Assembly (NCBI RefSeq): GCF_964355755.1
Contig: NC_092678.1
Coordinates: 22,114,365 to 22,178,364, forward strand
DNA length: 64,000 nucleotides
Source of the DNA: Antedon mediterranea
Lineage: Eukaryota > Echinodermata > Crinoidea > Comatulida > Antedonidae
Direction: 5' to 3'
A model generated the notes under the pieces. The model saw nothing but the letters and a program-made list of their open reading frames with translations. It ran no database searches and had not been told where the DNA came from. The position numbers were made by a program, and so were the translations under genes. Position 1 is the stretch's first letter; every line of letters begins with the position of its first letter. Positions 33,663-44,900 of the stretch are shown piece after piece.

Positions 33663-36600
33663 ATGGATCTGGTGACTGAGGCTGACGTAGTATACACTCT
33701 GGTGAACTCTACCGATTCCACTGACAGCTTAGACAGTTTGTCTTACATTTTATCTCCGTCAGAAGTCAGGGCGAACAGTATATTCTATGGCTTCATGATA
33801 CCTTTAGCAATATGTGGCAACATGCTGTCAATTGCTGTTTCATCAAAAATCCTCAGACATCGTAAAAGTTATACGGACCTTTTAATGGGATTCCTAGCGT
33901 TTAGCGATCTACTGAATATCTTCGGCATACATACGTTCTCAATAATCAGTCTCGTAGCTGGACATTGGGTCGGTGGTATTTACATCTGCGGCGTCCAATA
34001 TTACATGGCATGGTCCTGCTTAAAGTTTTCCTTTTTTATATTAGTAATGCTAACCGTGGATCGCTATATCGCTCTTGTAAAACCGTTACAATACCGATCT
34101 CTGGTCACAACGTTTAGAATAAAACTCGGAATTTTCGTAACGTTTGTGTTCAGCTTCGGCAGTACACTTGTGACTGTTATCGGGTTTTTAGACACTATTG
34201 GCATTGTAAAAGGATGGTATATATGCATGAACAACTGGTCGACTTCCTCCACATATTACGTGGCAATACTTGTAATATACGGATTAACTTACGTCGTTGG
34301 TCTTGCCGTATTTACGTACTGTAACATTATTGTAGCTGTCCAGTTGTGTCGGTATTCGACTAAATGTTGTTCCTGTCGTACGAAGGAACAGACAGCCGCT
34401 GACATGGTGCTGACGCAGAGTAAAACTTTGATAGGAAAACGCGCGAAAAAAGAGCGCAAGGCTGCCAGAATAATACTAATCATCAGTGGATTGTTTTTTA
34501 TTTTCTGGGGTCCTTATTTTGTAAGTACAATTTATTATACCGTACGTCTTATTTCCGATTTCCTCATCATTAGCATTATCTTCAGCATGAGAATTATCAT
34601 GTCATTGTTGTCGATCTTTCTGTCATAATCATCATCATCGTCATCATCATCATCATTATCATCATCATGTTCATCATTTTATTTATTTTATTTTTATTTT
34701 ATTTTATTTAATCGAAACCAACAGCGATAATTACCGCCACTAACAGGTTTGATACAAACAAAGCCAGGACTGTTTAAAGCACCTTGATTGGTCCTAACAA
34801 TTATCTCGTCCAGTGCCCACCTTGACCAGAGGTCTGAGGCAGATACTAGATGCATGCAGGGGCTGCCATAAGAGTCAGCAGTGCTGATTTCAAATGCCTA
34901 ACGGGACCCCAGCTCCGTATACAGCACCCGTTATTCCCAGATGGTCTCCCATCCAAGCTCTAACCAGGCCCAACGTCACTTAACTTCGGTGATCTTACGA
35001 GAACCGGTGTTTCAACGTGGTAAAGCAATCATCATCAACATCGTCATCATCATCATCATCATTGTCGTCATCATCGTCGTCGTCGTCATCATCATCTCAT
35101 CATTATCATAATCATCATTATAATCATCATCATCAGCATCATCATCATTATCATCATCATCCTCCTCATCATCATCACCATAATCATCACCATCATCTTC
35201 ATCGTCATCATCGTCGTCATCATCGTTGTCATCATCGTCATCTTTCTCATCATCATCATCCTCCTCATCATCATCACATAATCATCACCATCATCTTCAT
35301 CGTCATCTTCATCGTCATCATCGTCGTCATCATCATCATCATCATCATTATCATCATCATCATCCTCCTCATCATCATCACCATAATCATCACCATCATC
35401 TTCATCGTCATCATCCTCGTCATCATCGTCGTCATCATCGTCATCTTTCTCATCATCCTCATCATCATCATCATCATCATTATCATCATCATCATCCTCC
35501 TCATCATCATCACCATAATCATCACCATCATCTTCATCGTCATCATCCTCGTCATCATCGACGTCATCATCATCATCGTCATCTTTCTCATCATCATCAT
35601 CATCATCATCATCGTTGTTATCATCTTAACTGCTTTATACATACTATATCTTACACCATTCAATTACTCTAATTCCTTTTGTTTTATTTAATGATTTTTT
35701 TAGGTAACAATTATATTGACACAGATTGAAAAACCCGCAGATCCAGAGGTTACTGTAGTTGCTTTGCGACTGTTGTTCGCCAATGCGTTTATCAACCCTG
35801 TTATCTACGCGTGTTTCAACGCTACATACAGGAGAGGTTTTCTCTACTTCACTAAGTTGTTTCTGTATTATATTAGTTGCACATGTTTTTCAAAACCTGA
35901 AGGTGCGTTGTTACATTAATTTTGTCAATTTATTTTTAATCTTTCCATTTGCGATGACGGAGGCTAACAAGTATTATGCACTAATAGTATAAATGTCTAA
36001 AGCTCTGTCTACACTATCAAACTTTATGTGACAAAGAAAACGTGATGTGGACACGATGACGTCATATAACTACCATATTTGGAAACATCACTACCATATT
36101 TGAGCACATCACATCACACCTTTTTTGTCAAACTAGTTTGATAGTGTAGACAACATAACATACACGTAACGCATACATACACTATTCGCAAAACATTCAA
36201 AACTAGGCCTCTATGTTTTGCTTCAATGAAGGTATTATAATCATTGAATGATGACGTCATTTATATCTGAATTCGTACAATTGACTAGCAATAATTGTTT
36301 TGTCTGCGTACTTTGTTACTGTAAATTGGAATAATAATTTACCACAGACAACTCCTTGTGAAAACGTCCTTGCAGTCGAATAAATTTGATTGAATTTATT
36401 TTTCTATTAAACTTGATTATGCCTAGTTTGACCATGGATTAAAGAATAGAAGGATATGCATCGACGGTGACATCAAACGATTTTAAAACGCGCTTGCCTA
36501 TACTAAAGCACTGCTGCCAATCAAACAAACACGCTCATTGAACTCCGTGTCTCTAACCGCGGCCCTCTCTAAAACGCTGCGAATCAACTGTTACATTTTT

Positions 36601-39600
36601 TTAGACCAAAACGTAACCATGTAGAAATCGTATGCGCAGTCTGAATGTTCTATTGACATGTCTGCGTCGATGATTAATTGACAACAAAAATATATTGCTG
36701 AATAATTCTGTTTTAGTTTCATCACAATCGGACTACGAAAAGTTCACTTTCTTACGACTGGTAATTTTAAGTAGTTGGTAATATTAATAAAATATGCAAT
36801 TTTTATATTTGAATTATCATTATTTGCCTGCCATCTTCTGTCATTAAAAATTGCGTTAATCTATAGAATATTAAATTATGCACTTGACCATGTATGTTGT
36901 TAGCGTGGCCGGTGTTCACCCATACAACAATCGTGTTTTTAATATATGGCTAAGCAGTGGTTTCTTCATAAATCTCCTTAATTATCGATGTGATTATATT
37001 TAAATTGTAGTGCCTGGTGATTGGCTAGTGGTTATGTCATCCACATCACATCCAATCACCGGGTCTAATTGAATGAAAACAGCGATTCCTGATCCGGGAT
37101 GCGATTTTTTTTTTCGTACATAAGTTGGGGACCCCTCATGAAACGTCACAAAATAAACATGAATAATTCATCAGTTAAATTTGTTGTTCCGTGTGCATCC
37201 AAGCGTATAGCAACAAGAAGTGATTACACAACTGCGATACGATACTTTCTACAGTAGGCCTAGGATTTTAAGTCAATTCACGCGATTGCCTTCGCGCACT
37301 CTTCTTCACACAAAATGTGTCCAGTCGAGGCTAATCGACAGCTAGGCAAGACATTAAACGAAGTAGTAATTCATTGGACATAGCCCAAAGAAAGCTTAGA
37401 CCCACAAGAATAAAGAATGTGTATAATTTGTGTACTGTATTTTTTTAATTCTGCTATTTTATTATCAAACAATATGCATGATGTACTCAAAGGAACTTTA
37501 AAAATGCGCGTATATGAACACATGAGATGGGAAGATTTGACCCACGAGAATAAAAAATATATTTTTGTGTAATTTATTGTTTAATTTTGCTGACTTATTA
37601 CTCTGATTGTGTCATACCAAAGATAACTATCTTTGGTCATACCTAACACACACACGTCACACACACCCACAGCTACTACTAGAATAGAATAGACATGGGT
37701 TTAGAGACTAATAATTAGGCCTAATAGTATTAATAGAAACTATAATTTTAACACGTAATTCTTTAGTAATAAATTATATTAAAAACACCATAAACTAAAG
37801 GCTGATTATTTCGACAATCCACACAAAACGCCGCTATCTTCTATGAAATCGCACGCCGCAACAACAGCGGCGATAGGCCTACTAGAATAATCGTACCGCA
37901 CTCTTGTGTAATCACTTCTTGTTGCTATACGCTTGGGTGCACACGGAACAAGAAAATTTAACTGATGAATTATTCATGTTTATTTTGTGACGTTTCATGA
38001 GGGGTCCCCAACTTATGTACGAAAAAAAAAATCGCATCCGGGATTGGCTGGCTATGTATAGTTGCGATTCGTTACCTAGCGGTCGTTTTGAAAAGTACAC
38101 GCAGGGCAAACTTAATCACGAACAAACGAAGTACCTATTATTATTCACACAAGAAGTAAGACAACGGTGAGTATATAGATCATGATTAGGCCTACACGTT
38201 GTATATCTACTACACTTAAGATTAAACTAGGCAGTATCAATGTCGGCAAATCATATAGTTTACTAGTAAGCCTAGAAGGCCTAGGCCTAGTATACTTGCT
38301 GATTTTGTAATTTTACATGTATGTAGGCTGAGACAACAAATAAATAGTTACTGTCTCAGATGTAGGGCTACTACAGGTCATAAAATGCTACTTTAATGTC
38401 ATAAAAACATTAGCGTAGATCAATCGCGGCAGAAACCTATACTAATTACAATTATAGCATCTACAATTCTAAGCCAATAACAATATAGTATTGTTTTTAT
38501 CTGGTATATTGATGAAGTAGGCCTACACTAGGGTCTTCACAATAACATACAATGTAATTTAATAACTGTTTTCAATAAACATTATACTCAGTGGCGTGAG
38601 GCAGAGGCCTGAAGCCACTTGTTTAGGAACCTAAGTGGCCCTCCAAGTTTCAAAGATCGAGGCCTCGGACGTTTTTAGCATTTTCGACATATTTTATGCC
38701 TGTTCCTCTGGGCACTGCTCATGGGCCCCAAGCTTCGGTTTAGCCAGTGAGCGCATATAGCCGTTACGCCACTGATTATACTGTTCAAATATGTATGAAT
38801 ACATACAGTGCAACAAAGAACGCGCGAAAGAAGGTAGTCAACAACAAGGTTAAATGTCGTTGCACATGTGCAGTAAACAATATATTAGGCACGCGACCGT
38901 TTCGTTGTTACCATGCGGTTAATTAAACCATGGAGGTATAATACCTCCATGATTAAACTGTAACATTGTGGGCGGTCCGCGGTCTGTCGGCGAGAGTCAA
39001 GGAACCCTTGATCTCACGTCGATGCATATCCTTCTATTCTTTAATCCATGGTTTGACGTAGTTACTGCGGTCGTAATAAACACGTACCAATTAATTATTT
39101 TGTGTTTATTTTTTAAATTAAGATAATTGTCAGGCATAATTATTTCTTTATAAGTAGACAAGCTTAGTGGTAAAGTATTGAAAACTCTGAGGTGAGGTTT
39201 TTACAATTTTGAATCAATTATGTAATTATTGATTCGAGTGATCAATTGAAAGCAGCAACGAGCAAGTGTAACTACATGTGTCTTTATTGACTAAAGCTCT
39301 GTCTAGACTATCACATTTTATATGAAAAAAATGTGATGTGCCCATATATAGACATGATGATGTCATATCACTACCATATTTGGGCATATCACTACCCTAT
39401 TTGGGTACATTACACTTTTTTGTCAAACTAGTTTGATAGTATAGACATAGCTTAATGCTTCTCATCACTACTTACTGACGACTTTTAAAACAAATTGAGA
39501 AAAAAAATATACTAAGAATTCATAAATTGATCTTGTTTTTCAGACGATAATATATTTTTTGAAAGAAAAAGTTGGCGCCAAGAGGTAATACGTCATGGCA

Positions 39601-39926
39601 TGCGATCTAAGTCAATTATAATTAACAATAACAGAAGTAGCATCGGACCTGAATCGGACTCACTTCCTGACGTCATACTTACGTCATCTCCGCGAAAAAC
39701 ACCACCTGAAGAGGTCAAGGGATTGGACTTAGGGGTGAAGCAGAATGATGTTACACTGGACTGCATTTCAGAGATGTTTTCTTCAATGACATATGAAAAC
39801 AATACACAGCATTGTTATGACAATAAGACCTGTGACGTGCCAGACGATTTGCATAATGATAGCGGAATATGTAATACGACTCATGAAAGTTTGACAAATA
39901 TGGAGTCGTTTGATACTCAACTTTAG
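33663..39926 (+). CDS. Rhodopsin-family G-protein-coupled receptor
   Basis: Predicted 479 residues from three coding exons: 33663-34520, 35704-35902 and 39544-39926. Junctions are GT-AG in phases 0 and 1, the second donor being GTGCGT. Seven hydrophobic segments carry class A marks: N53 in TM1 (CGNML), D82 in TM2 (AFSDLL), C109 and C188 for the extracellular disulfide, DRY at 133-135, FWGPY in TM6 with W283 and P285, and NPVIY at 317-321 in TM7. A possible N-glycosylation site is N15. TM4 has no Trp and TM5 no Pro at the usual places. The cytoplasmic tail, rich in Ser, Thr and acidic residues, comes from the distant third exon. It would signal from the plasma membrane through heterotrimeric G proteins. 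The ligand is unknown; the TM3 pattern loosely recalls prostanoid-like receptors, a weak inference. Confidence 0.85.
34675..35024 (-). mobile_element. 5S rRNA-derived SINE (SINE3 type)
   Basis: Reverse complement of 34918-35021 reads as a diverged 5S rRNA from TACCACGTTGAA through CACCGGTTCTCG, GATCACCGAAGTTAAG, GGGCCTGGTTAG, CTTGGATGGGAGACC and GGGTGCTGTAT. The internal A-block and C-block of the 5S promoter can therefore be seen. It continues into an unrelated body (CAGCCCCTGCATGCATCTAG) and ends in an AAATAAAATAAAA-like tail before an ATG/ATC simple repeat. The continuation past the 5S part and the tail show that it is a SINE and not a 5S gene. It lies in GPCR intron 1, antisense to the gene. 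Confidence 0.88.
35030..35628. repeat. Long (ATC)n trinucleotide repeat with internal higher-order units
   Basis: About 600 bp of CAT/ATC with CGT, CCT and CTT interruptions. A higher-order block containing CACCATAATCATCACCATCA and CATCTTCATCGTCATC recurs about four times. A shorter ATC run lies at 34627-34676 on the other side of the SINE. It is inside GPCR intron 1; the long open frames through it are artefacts of the repeat. Confidence 0.95.
36001..36152. mobile_element. TTAA MITE, GCTCTGTCTACACTATCAAAC family, copy 3
   Basis: AGCTCTGTCTACACTATCAA on the left and AGTTTGATAGTGTAGACA on the right, with CTACCATATTTG subunits between. It is about 100 bp past the GPCR exon 2 donor, inside intron 2. 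Confidence 0.88.
37087..38047. mobile_element. Inverted-repeat element with about 140-bp arms
   Basis: The arms 37087-37230 and 37910-38047 pair almost throughout: CGTACATAAGTTGGGGACCC, AACGTCACAAAATAAACATG and GCAACAAGAAGTGATTACAC recur inverted. The unpaired centre includes a small perfect hairpin ACCAAAGAT-AACT-ATCTTTGGT near 37618. The length fits a non-autonomous fold-back transposon. Confidence 0.85.
38589..38774. mobile_element. hAT-type MITE, CAGTGGCGTAAC family, 186 bp, copy 2
   Basis: Starts CAGTGGCGTGAGG and ends CCGTTACGCCACTG. The flanks are a perfect 8-bp duplication, ATTATACT at 38581-38588 and 38775-38782. The body (GGCCCTCCAA, GACGTTTTTAGC-like, CCAGTGAGCGC) matches copy 1 at 25938-26126. 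The superfamily call rests on the terminal sequence and the 8-bp duplication. Confidence 0.93.
39295..39450. mobile_element. TTAA MITE, GCTCTGTCTACACTATCAAAC family, copy 4
   Basis: AGCTCTGTCTAGACTATCAC at the left and AGTTTGATAGTATAGACATA at the right, followed by CTTAA. It lies about 95 bp before the last GPCR exon. Confidence 0.87.
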
Positions 39927-39995
39927 GCCGCTATTTCTGTGCGAACCTCTATACCTCTAGACCGTGGTTACCACCGCTTGAATAATCGAACTCTT

Positions 39996-40110
39996 TCATT
40001 TCATTTCATTTCATTTATTTATTCGACCAATAAACAGATACAGAACTGAACAGAAACAAAGAACAATGGTCAGGGGCAACTAAAGCAAAAATAATTACTA
40101 TAACTCAATA
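39996..40110 (-). mobile_element. Possible LINE 3' end with (ATGAA)n tail, minus strand
   Basis: On the minus strand, sequence ending in TTTATTGGTCGAATAAATAA is followed by ATGAA repeats, a typical LINE-type microsatellite tail. There is no coding remnant, so the assignment is tentative. Confidence 0.45.
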
Positions 40111-40734
40111 AGTCAGTTACCCCTTTCACAATACACACGACTTATTTAACTACTGTATGTATGTAAATAACATAGGCTTAATTAATAATGTTAAACAAAG
40201 TAATGTGCAAGTTTTATCCACTGTTCTCATTCGTCCCCGCTACATTTCCCCCGTATTGTACGTCAATTGTGATTTCATTAGTAGGCCTACAATCTGATAC
40301 CAATTAGTGACTTTTTTTGACTTAAAATACATTAATGACGTGTGTGCATCCATCGTTATGATTGTAATATAAATGTATATAATTGGAACATAATATTGAA
40401 TAAAATATGTGTTTTATTGTAACGATTATTATTATTATCATCAGTCTATCGTAGTCTCGATATCTACTTTAATCAACTTCACATCTCTCTTCAAAAAGAA
40501 TCTGTACATACAAAAAAAGGAACGTACCACTAAAAACAAAAGTTTCATAAGATTCATTACAAAAGTTATAAAAGTAACGCAATTTGTTACTTTTACCATT
40601 TAATGGTATAATTATGTACGCATGCGTAAAGTCATCGAGAGAGGAAAAGTTGTTGATTACCAGTACACATAGAGGGCGTGCATTTACATCGTCTGAGAGG
40701 TATATTCAGAGCGTCATTCTGACGATGGAGCATT

Positions 40735-41987
40735 CTCTACTTCTCTACGGCGCGCAATTTATGCCTTTATTTACTTCAGAAATAGAAATAGTACTACGGT
40801 AACTGGTCCAGTGGATTAAATTTGACACCGATGGAGCACAGTGATATAAAATAGAAATAAGTCACTAATTTAAATATATTTTCGTATGTTAATACACTGT
40901 GCTCAAAGAGAGAGTGAGAGTACTAAAATATTTATTTTCAATTTAAAAAAAAAATAAATAAAAAAATATCCGTAGAGGACGTGCCAACCCAATGCTGAGA
41001 GCACTCAAACCTGAGATTTACCCGTTATGCCACAAAGTAGTACATGAATGAACAGCTGATAATAGTCTATTTATACGTGTATTACGTAATTCATTATTAC
41101 TGTTTCTGATTTTAAAAAAGGTCCACTTGATTTTGTTAATCAATGTTACCGTACTATATTGGTAGCGAAATGGCCAATTCGTGCAAGATATTTTATTGTA
41201 ATATGTTACGAATTATGGCCGCACCGTCTCAGAATAAACATCTTTTAAAGAGATAGTTTGTCTCCGATGTTTTTGTATGGGGTTAATGGAGAGTGAAATA
41301 AGATCAAAGTACAGAAAATTTACAAAGATGCCGATTTATCGACCAATTTCGAAGCCGGGCTAGGCCTCAGGCATATACGAAGTCGAGTTTTTAAATTAGA
41401 AAACCCCACCTAAAATGTTGAAAGTCGAATGTGGATAGTTGAACTTTTTTTAATTATCATAGGTGATTTTGTATAGTAATATGTATAAGTGCAATTCTGG
41501 GCTCTATTTTCATTATTCGCTCTGCCCGACCACGATGGGCTAGTATTGGAGACTTAATATTTTCAATGAATAGGTGCACTTTCCGGGAACACTAAATAAG
41601 TATTTATCTTAGACAAACGCAAGTTATTAAAAAAATAATTTTTCTTTTGCATTACGGATGGAGTAACCGATATTGAACATAGTATACCAGTGGGGCAAAA
41701 TTGGTCCACTCGAGCACAGTTAACATACGAAAAGATATTTTAAAAATGTAGTGACTTTATTTCTATTTTATATAATCACTGTGCTCCAATGACGCCAAAT
41801 TGGGTTCACTTGAGCACAGTGTATAAACATACGAAACGATAATATTAAAAGTAGTGACTTATTTCTATTTTATATCACTGTGCTACCCTGGTGCTAAATT
41901 TTGATCCACTGGACCAGTTATCGTAGTACTATTTCTATTATTGAAGTTAATAAAGGCATAAATGGCGCTCCGCAGAGAAGGCTCTGA
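40735..41987. repeat. Large inverted duplication next to THOC7
   Basis: The left arm (40735-40909) and right arm (41809-41987) are inverted copies: ATTTATGCCTTTATT, GAAATAGAAATAGTACTACG and AACTGGTCCAGTGGAT recur reversed. The unit around GAGCACAGTGATATAAAATA is present once on the left and twice, inverted, on the right (41700-41800 and 41809-41890). The right arm stops about 10 bp before the THOC7 ATG, so it makes up the 5' UTR or core promoter. Confidence 0.82.
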
Positions 41988-41996
41988 AAACAAAAC

Positions 41997-44900
41997 ATGG
42001 CAGCCATCACTGACGGTACGTAGCCTGAGTCTCAAGCACATTTTATGTGGAATTGTTTATTTTTTAGTTACTTAGCTTTGGTTATCTTTATCCAAATAGC
42101 ATGAAAATCTATCCTGATATTGTAGATCACTTAAAATATATAACTAGGGGCCTAGGCAAGTTGAACTAGCCTGGCTAGGTAAGGCCTACATTGTTTACCC
42201 CGTCGTCGCGTCGACAGAGAGAAAGGCGGATTGGCGGATGGAGGAGAGAGATGCATGCAGCATTCGTCGTCGTTGGGCTTAGCTTTAGGTAGGGTTGGCC
42301 TGCTGAAAGAAAGTATTATTTACCAATTCATTTACCTTTCTTAAGCTTCACGATAGAATAATAATGTTCTTAGTTAGAGAATGTTAGACTAATTTATTGT
42401 TTAGAATAAAGAAAAGCAATTAATTTAAGGTACATTATTTTTTAACTTGACATTTCAGACGAAGTGATTTGTAAGCGCCTGCTTATTGAAGGTGAAAGTG
42501 GAGGAGATGATAGAAGAATAAGTACATTACTAAAGATGTTTATTAAATGGTGTACAACTGATTTAAATGAAGAAGAATGGTAATAATAATAAATAAATAC
42601 ACTGTGGCTATTTCTTATTGCTCTCTCAATTACAGTAAGGGTATTAACTTTTAAATAGAGAACTGTAACAGTTAAACCACAATTATTAGCTCCCAAAATG
42701 TAACCAACCAATCAGGACTTGGCTGACACCGGTTCTCTACTTGAATATTATCAAATTCTTAAGTTCTGTTTACACTATTATCAAACTAATTTGACAAAAA
42801 AATAAGTGTGATATGCCCAAATATGGTAGTAATATGCTTAAATATGGTAGTAATATGCTTAAATATGGTAGTGATTTGACATCATCACATATTGTAAGTT
42901 AATAAATGATATATAATTTGTTGATACTATAGTAGTTCAACATACCAGAAGATGTTGTCTACACTGGCGCAGATTGAATTTACAATGGAGAAAACGCATC
43001 TAATCCATGATATGAACATCAAAGAAATGGCTAGCTATGAGCAGATATACAGCAATATAGGTAAATCTATGATATCTTATGTATTTAATCACGAATAAGG
43101 ACAATGTACAGAATGGCATGACATTTGAAATGAAGCCTCTTTGTTCAAAACCTTAGCTATAAATTGTATTTTTTATTTTGTTCCCTAACACTGACAGGAC
43201 TGAATTTGGCAAACTGTCCCAAAGCAAGACTTTTCTTGAAGTCCAAAAGCTTCTAAATTCTTTTTGACCATTAAATACTTATTTTAAAGACCAGAGTTTC
43301 TGGAAAACCTGACGCAGCAGCATCGGCGCAGTCTGAGGGTGTCTGTTATTAGGAAAGTTTTTTAGACTAGCAAAATAATATATTGAGCAATTAAAGATAC
43401 AATAATTTCATGTATTATAATCTGTTTATTTCCAGAGAGCGAAATGGAGGAAGCCAAAGACGCCATAAGCACAAGTAAAGAAGAACTTAAGAAAGCAAAA
43501 CGTGTACGCAGAAACCGACAGGAATACGACGCACTTGCGAAAGTCATCCAGAAACAGCCAGATAGGAAGGACACAATGAAGTGAGTATTTTATTTATTTA
43601 AAAAAATGTTGTTTTAAATATCATACGCATACAACAGCGAGTAACTCGCCAATTCCAGGATGGATAAACTATTTTATAATTTATCGTGCCTTGGGATTTG
43701 AAGGCAAGCATGTTAACCACCAAGCTACTATATTATAATTAGGCATAAATCGCTGCTTGAATGAATTATTAGTTTTTAATTTGGATTATGACATGTGTTT
43801 TCATTTATTTTTTATATAGAAAGTTAAAAGATCTTGATGACAACTTAAAGGCGTTAGATGAAACCAAAATATCATTGGAAGAAAAGGTATGATACATTTT
43901 TACTAAATTAATTTTCTTTAAATGAAATTTATCTTAGAAAGAAATGACTGACTGCATGAATATTCACTAATATGCAAATAAAACCTGCACACATGCTAAA
44001 GACTACATATTATTACATTTTTAAAATATATTTCTAAACAATTTTTTCAATTTTCATATATTACATATGGGCCTATTTTCTACAAATTTTTCATCCAATC
44101 TAGTTCCTTATTTTTTTTTTTGATAAATAAACAAGAAATGTGAATAGCACCCTCTATTAACTCCACATATTTTGTTTAGCATTTAACTAGAACCTTGTTT
44201 TCACCCCGAGTTTCCCCAACCTCTGACCTCCTTCCTGTTTAGCCACAAGGAATCAGTAAATTATCTATTTCCTGTCAGCCTAAATGAGTAAAATCCTTTT
44301 ATTTACCTCCCTGTCTCATAATAATAATCTCCATTTCAGCCTTAATTATGGTAACTAAAAAAAAACATTCATTAAATGGCTTTAAATATACTGTATAACG
44401 CCTAAATAAATTCCTGTCATTTGATTGGACGATTGTGTGTCACATTTTAAATATCAAATCTTCTAACAGTATAATAATTATAAATGTCTAGTTTCTATTA
44501 AATCGATGAGTTTTTGGCAAGTTACTTTAATGATCTGTATGAAAATCATACCCCATTATCGCTTTACACACCTGGTTTTTATTCATAATTTTATTTTGCA
44601 CACCTGGTTTTTATTCATAATTGTGTTTTAGTGAGTGATAATAGATCATACAAGTTTCTTCAATCAACAGTGATTCATATTTTTTTTCAACTCTTTTATA
44701 TAATTCAAACTAAGTCCATTCAAATTTTCTATATGATGATTGAAAAATATGTACTGTACTACTAACGATTTGAACCAAAGATCTTTGGATTGGATCCACT
44801 AAGCTAAAATACCACTATTAATTAATGTTGTTTTTTTTTTAAAGCTTGAAAATCGACAGAAGCAATTCCATGTCCTAATCAATTCTGTGTTAGAGCTGCA

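Larger units (their letters stand above)
36432..39056. mobile_element. Large inverted-repeat element (about 2.6 kb) with nested insertions
   Basis: Left end TTTGACCATGGATTAAAGAA (continuing TAGAAGGATATGCATCGACG) and right end CGTCGATGCATATCCTTCTA (continuing TTCTTTAATCCATGGTTTGA) are inverted repeats of about 44 bp with few mismatches. Inside lie a 961-bp inverted-repeat element (37087-38047) and a hAT MITE (38589-38774). No transposase frame is visible. It occupies much of GPCR intron 2. Confidence 0.75.
39927..41996. other. Intergenic region between GPCR and THOC7
   Basis: Contains the GPCR 3' flank, a minus-strand LINE-like tail (39996-40110) and a large inverted duplication (40735-41987) that runs up to the THOC7 start codon. 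No other gene is recognised. Confidence 0.6.

Noticed and set aside
34521-34628. Continuation of the GPCR reading frame to a stop at 34628
   Set aside because: It runs past a good GTAAGT donor and would lose TM7; the exon at 35704 supplies the NPVIY helix in phase.
34918-35021. Functional 5S rRNA gene
   Set aside because: Sequence is diverged, lacks the 5' start and continues past the 5S 3' end into a SINE body and A-rich tail.
35017-35691. Long open frames with poly-Ser/His or poly-Ile on the plus strand and poly-Met on the minus strand
   Set aside because: They are translations of the (ATC)n simple repeat in an intron; every frame of this repeat lacks stops.
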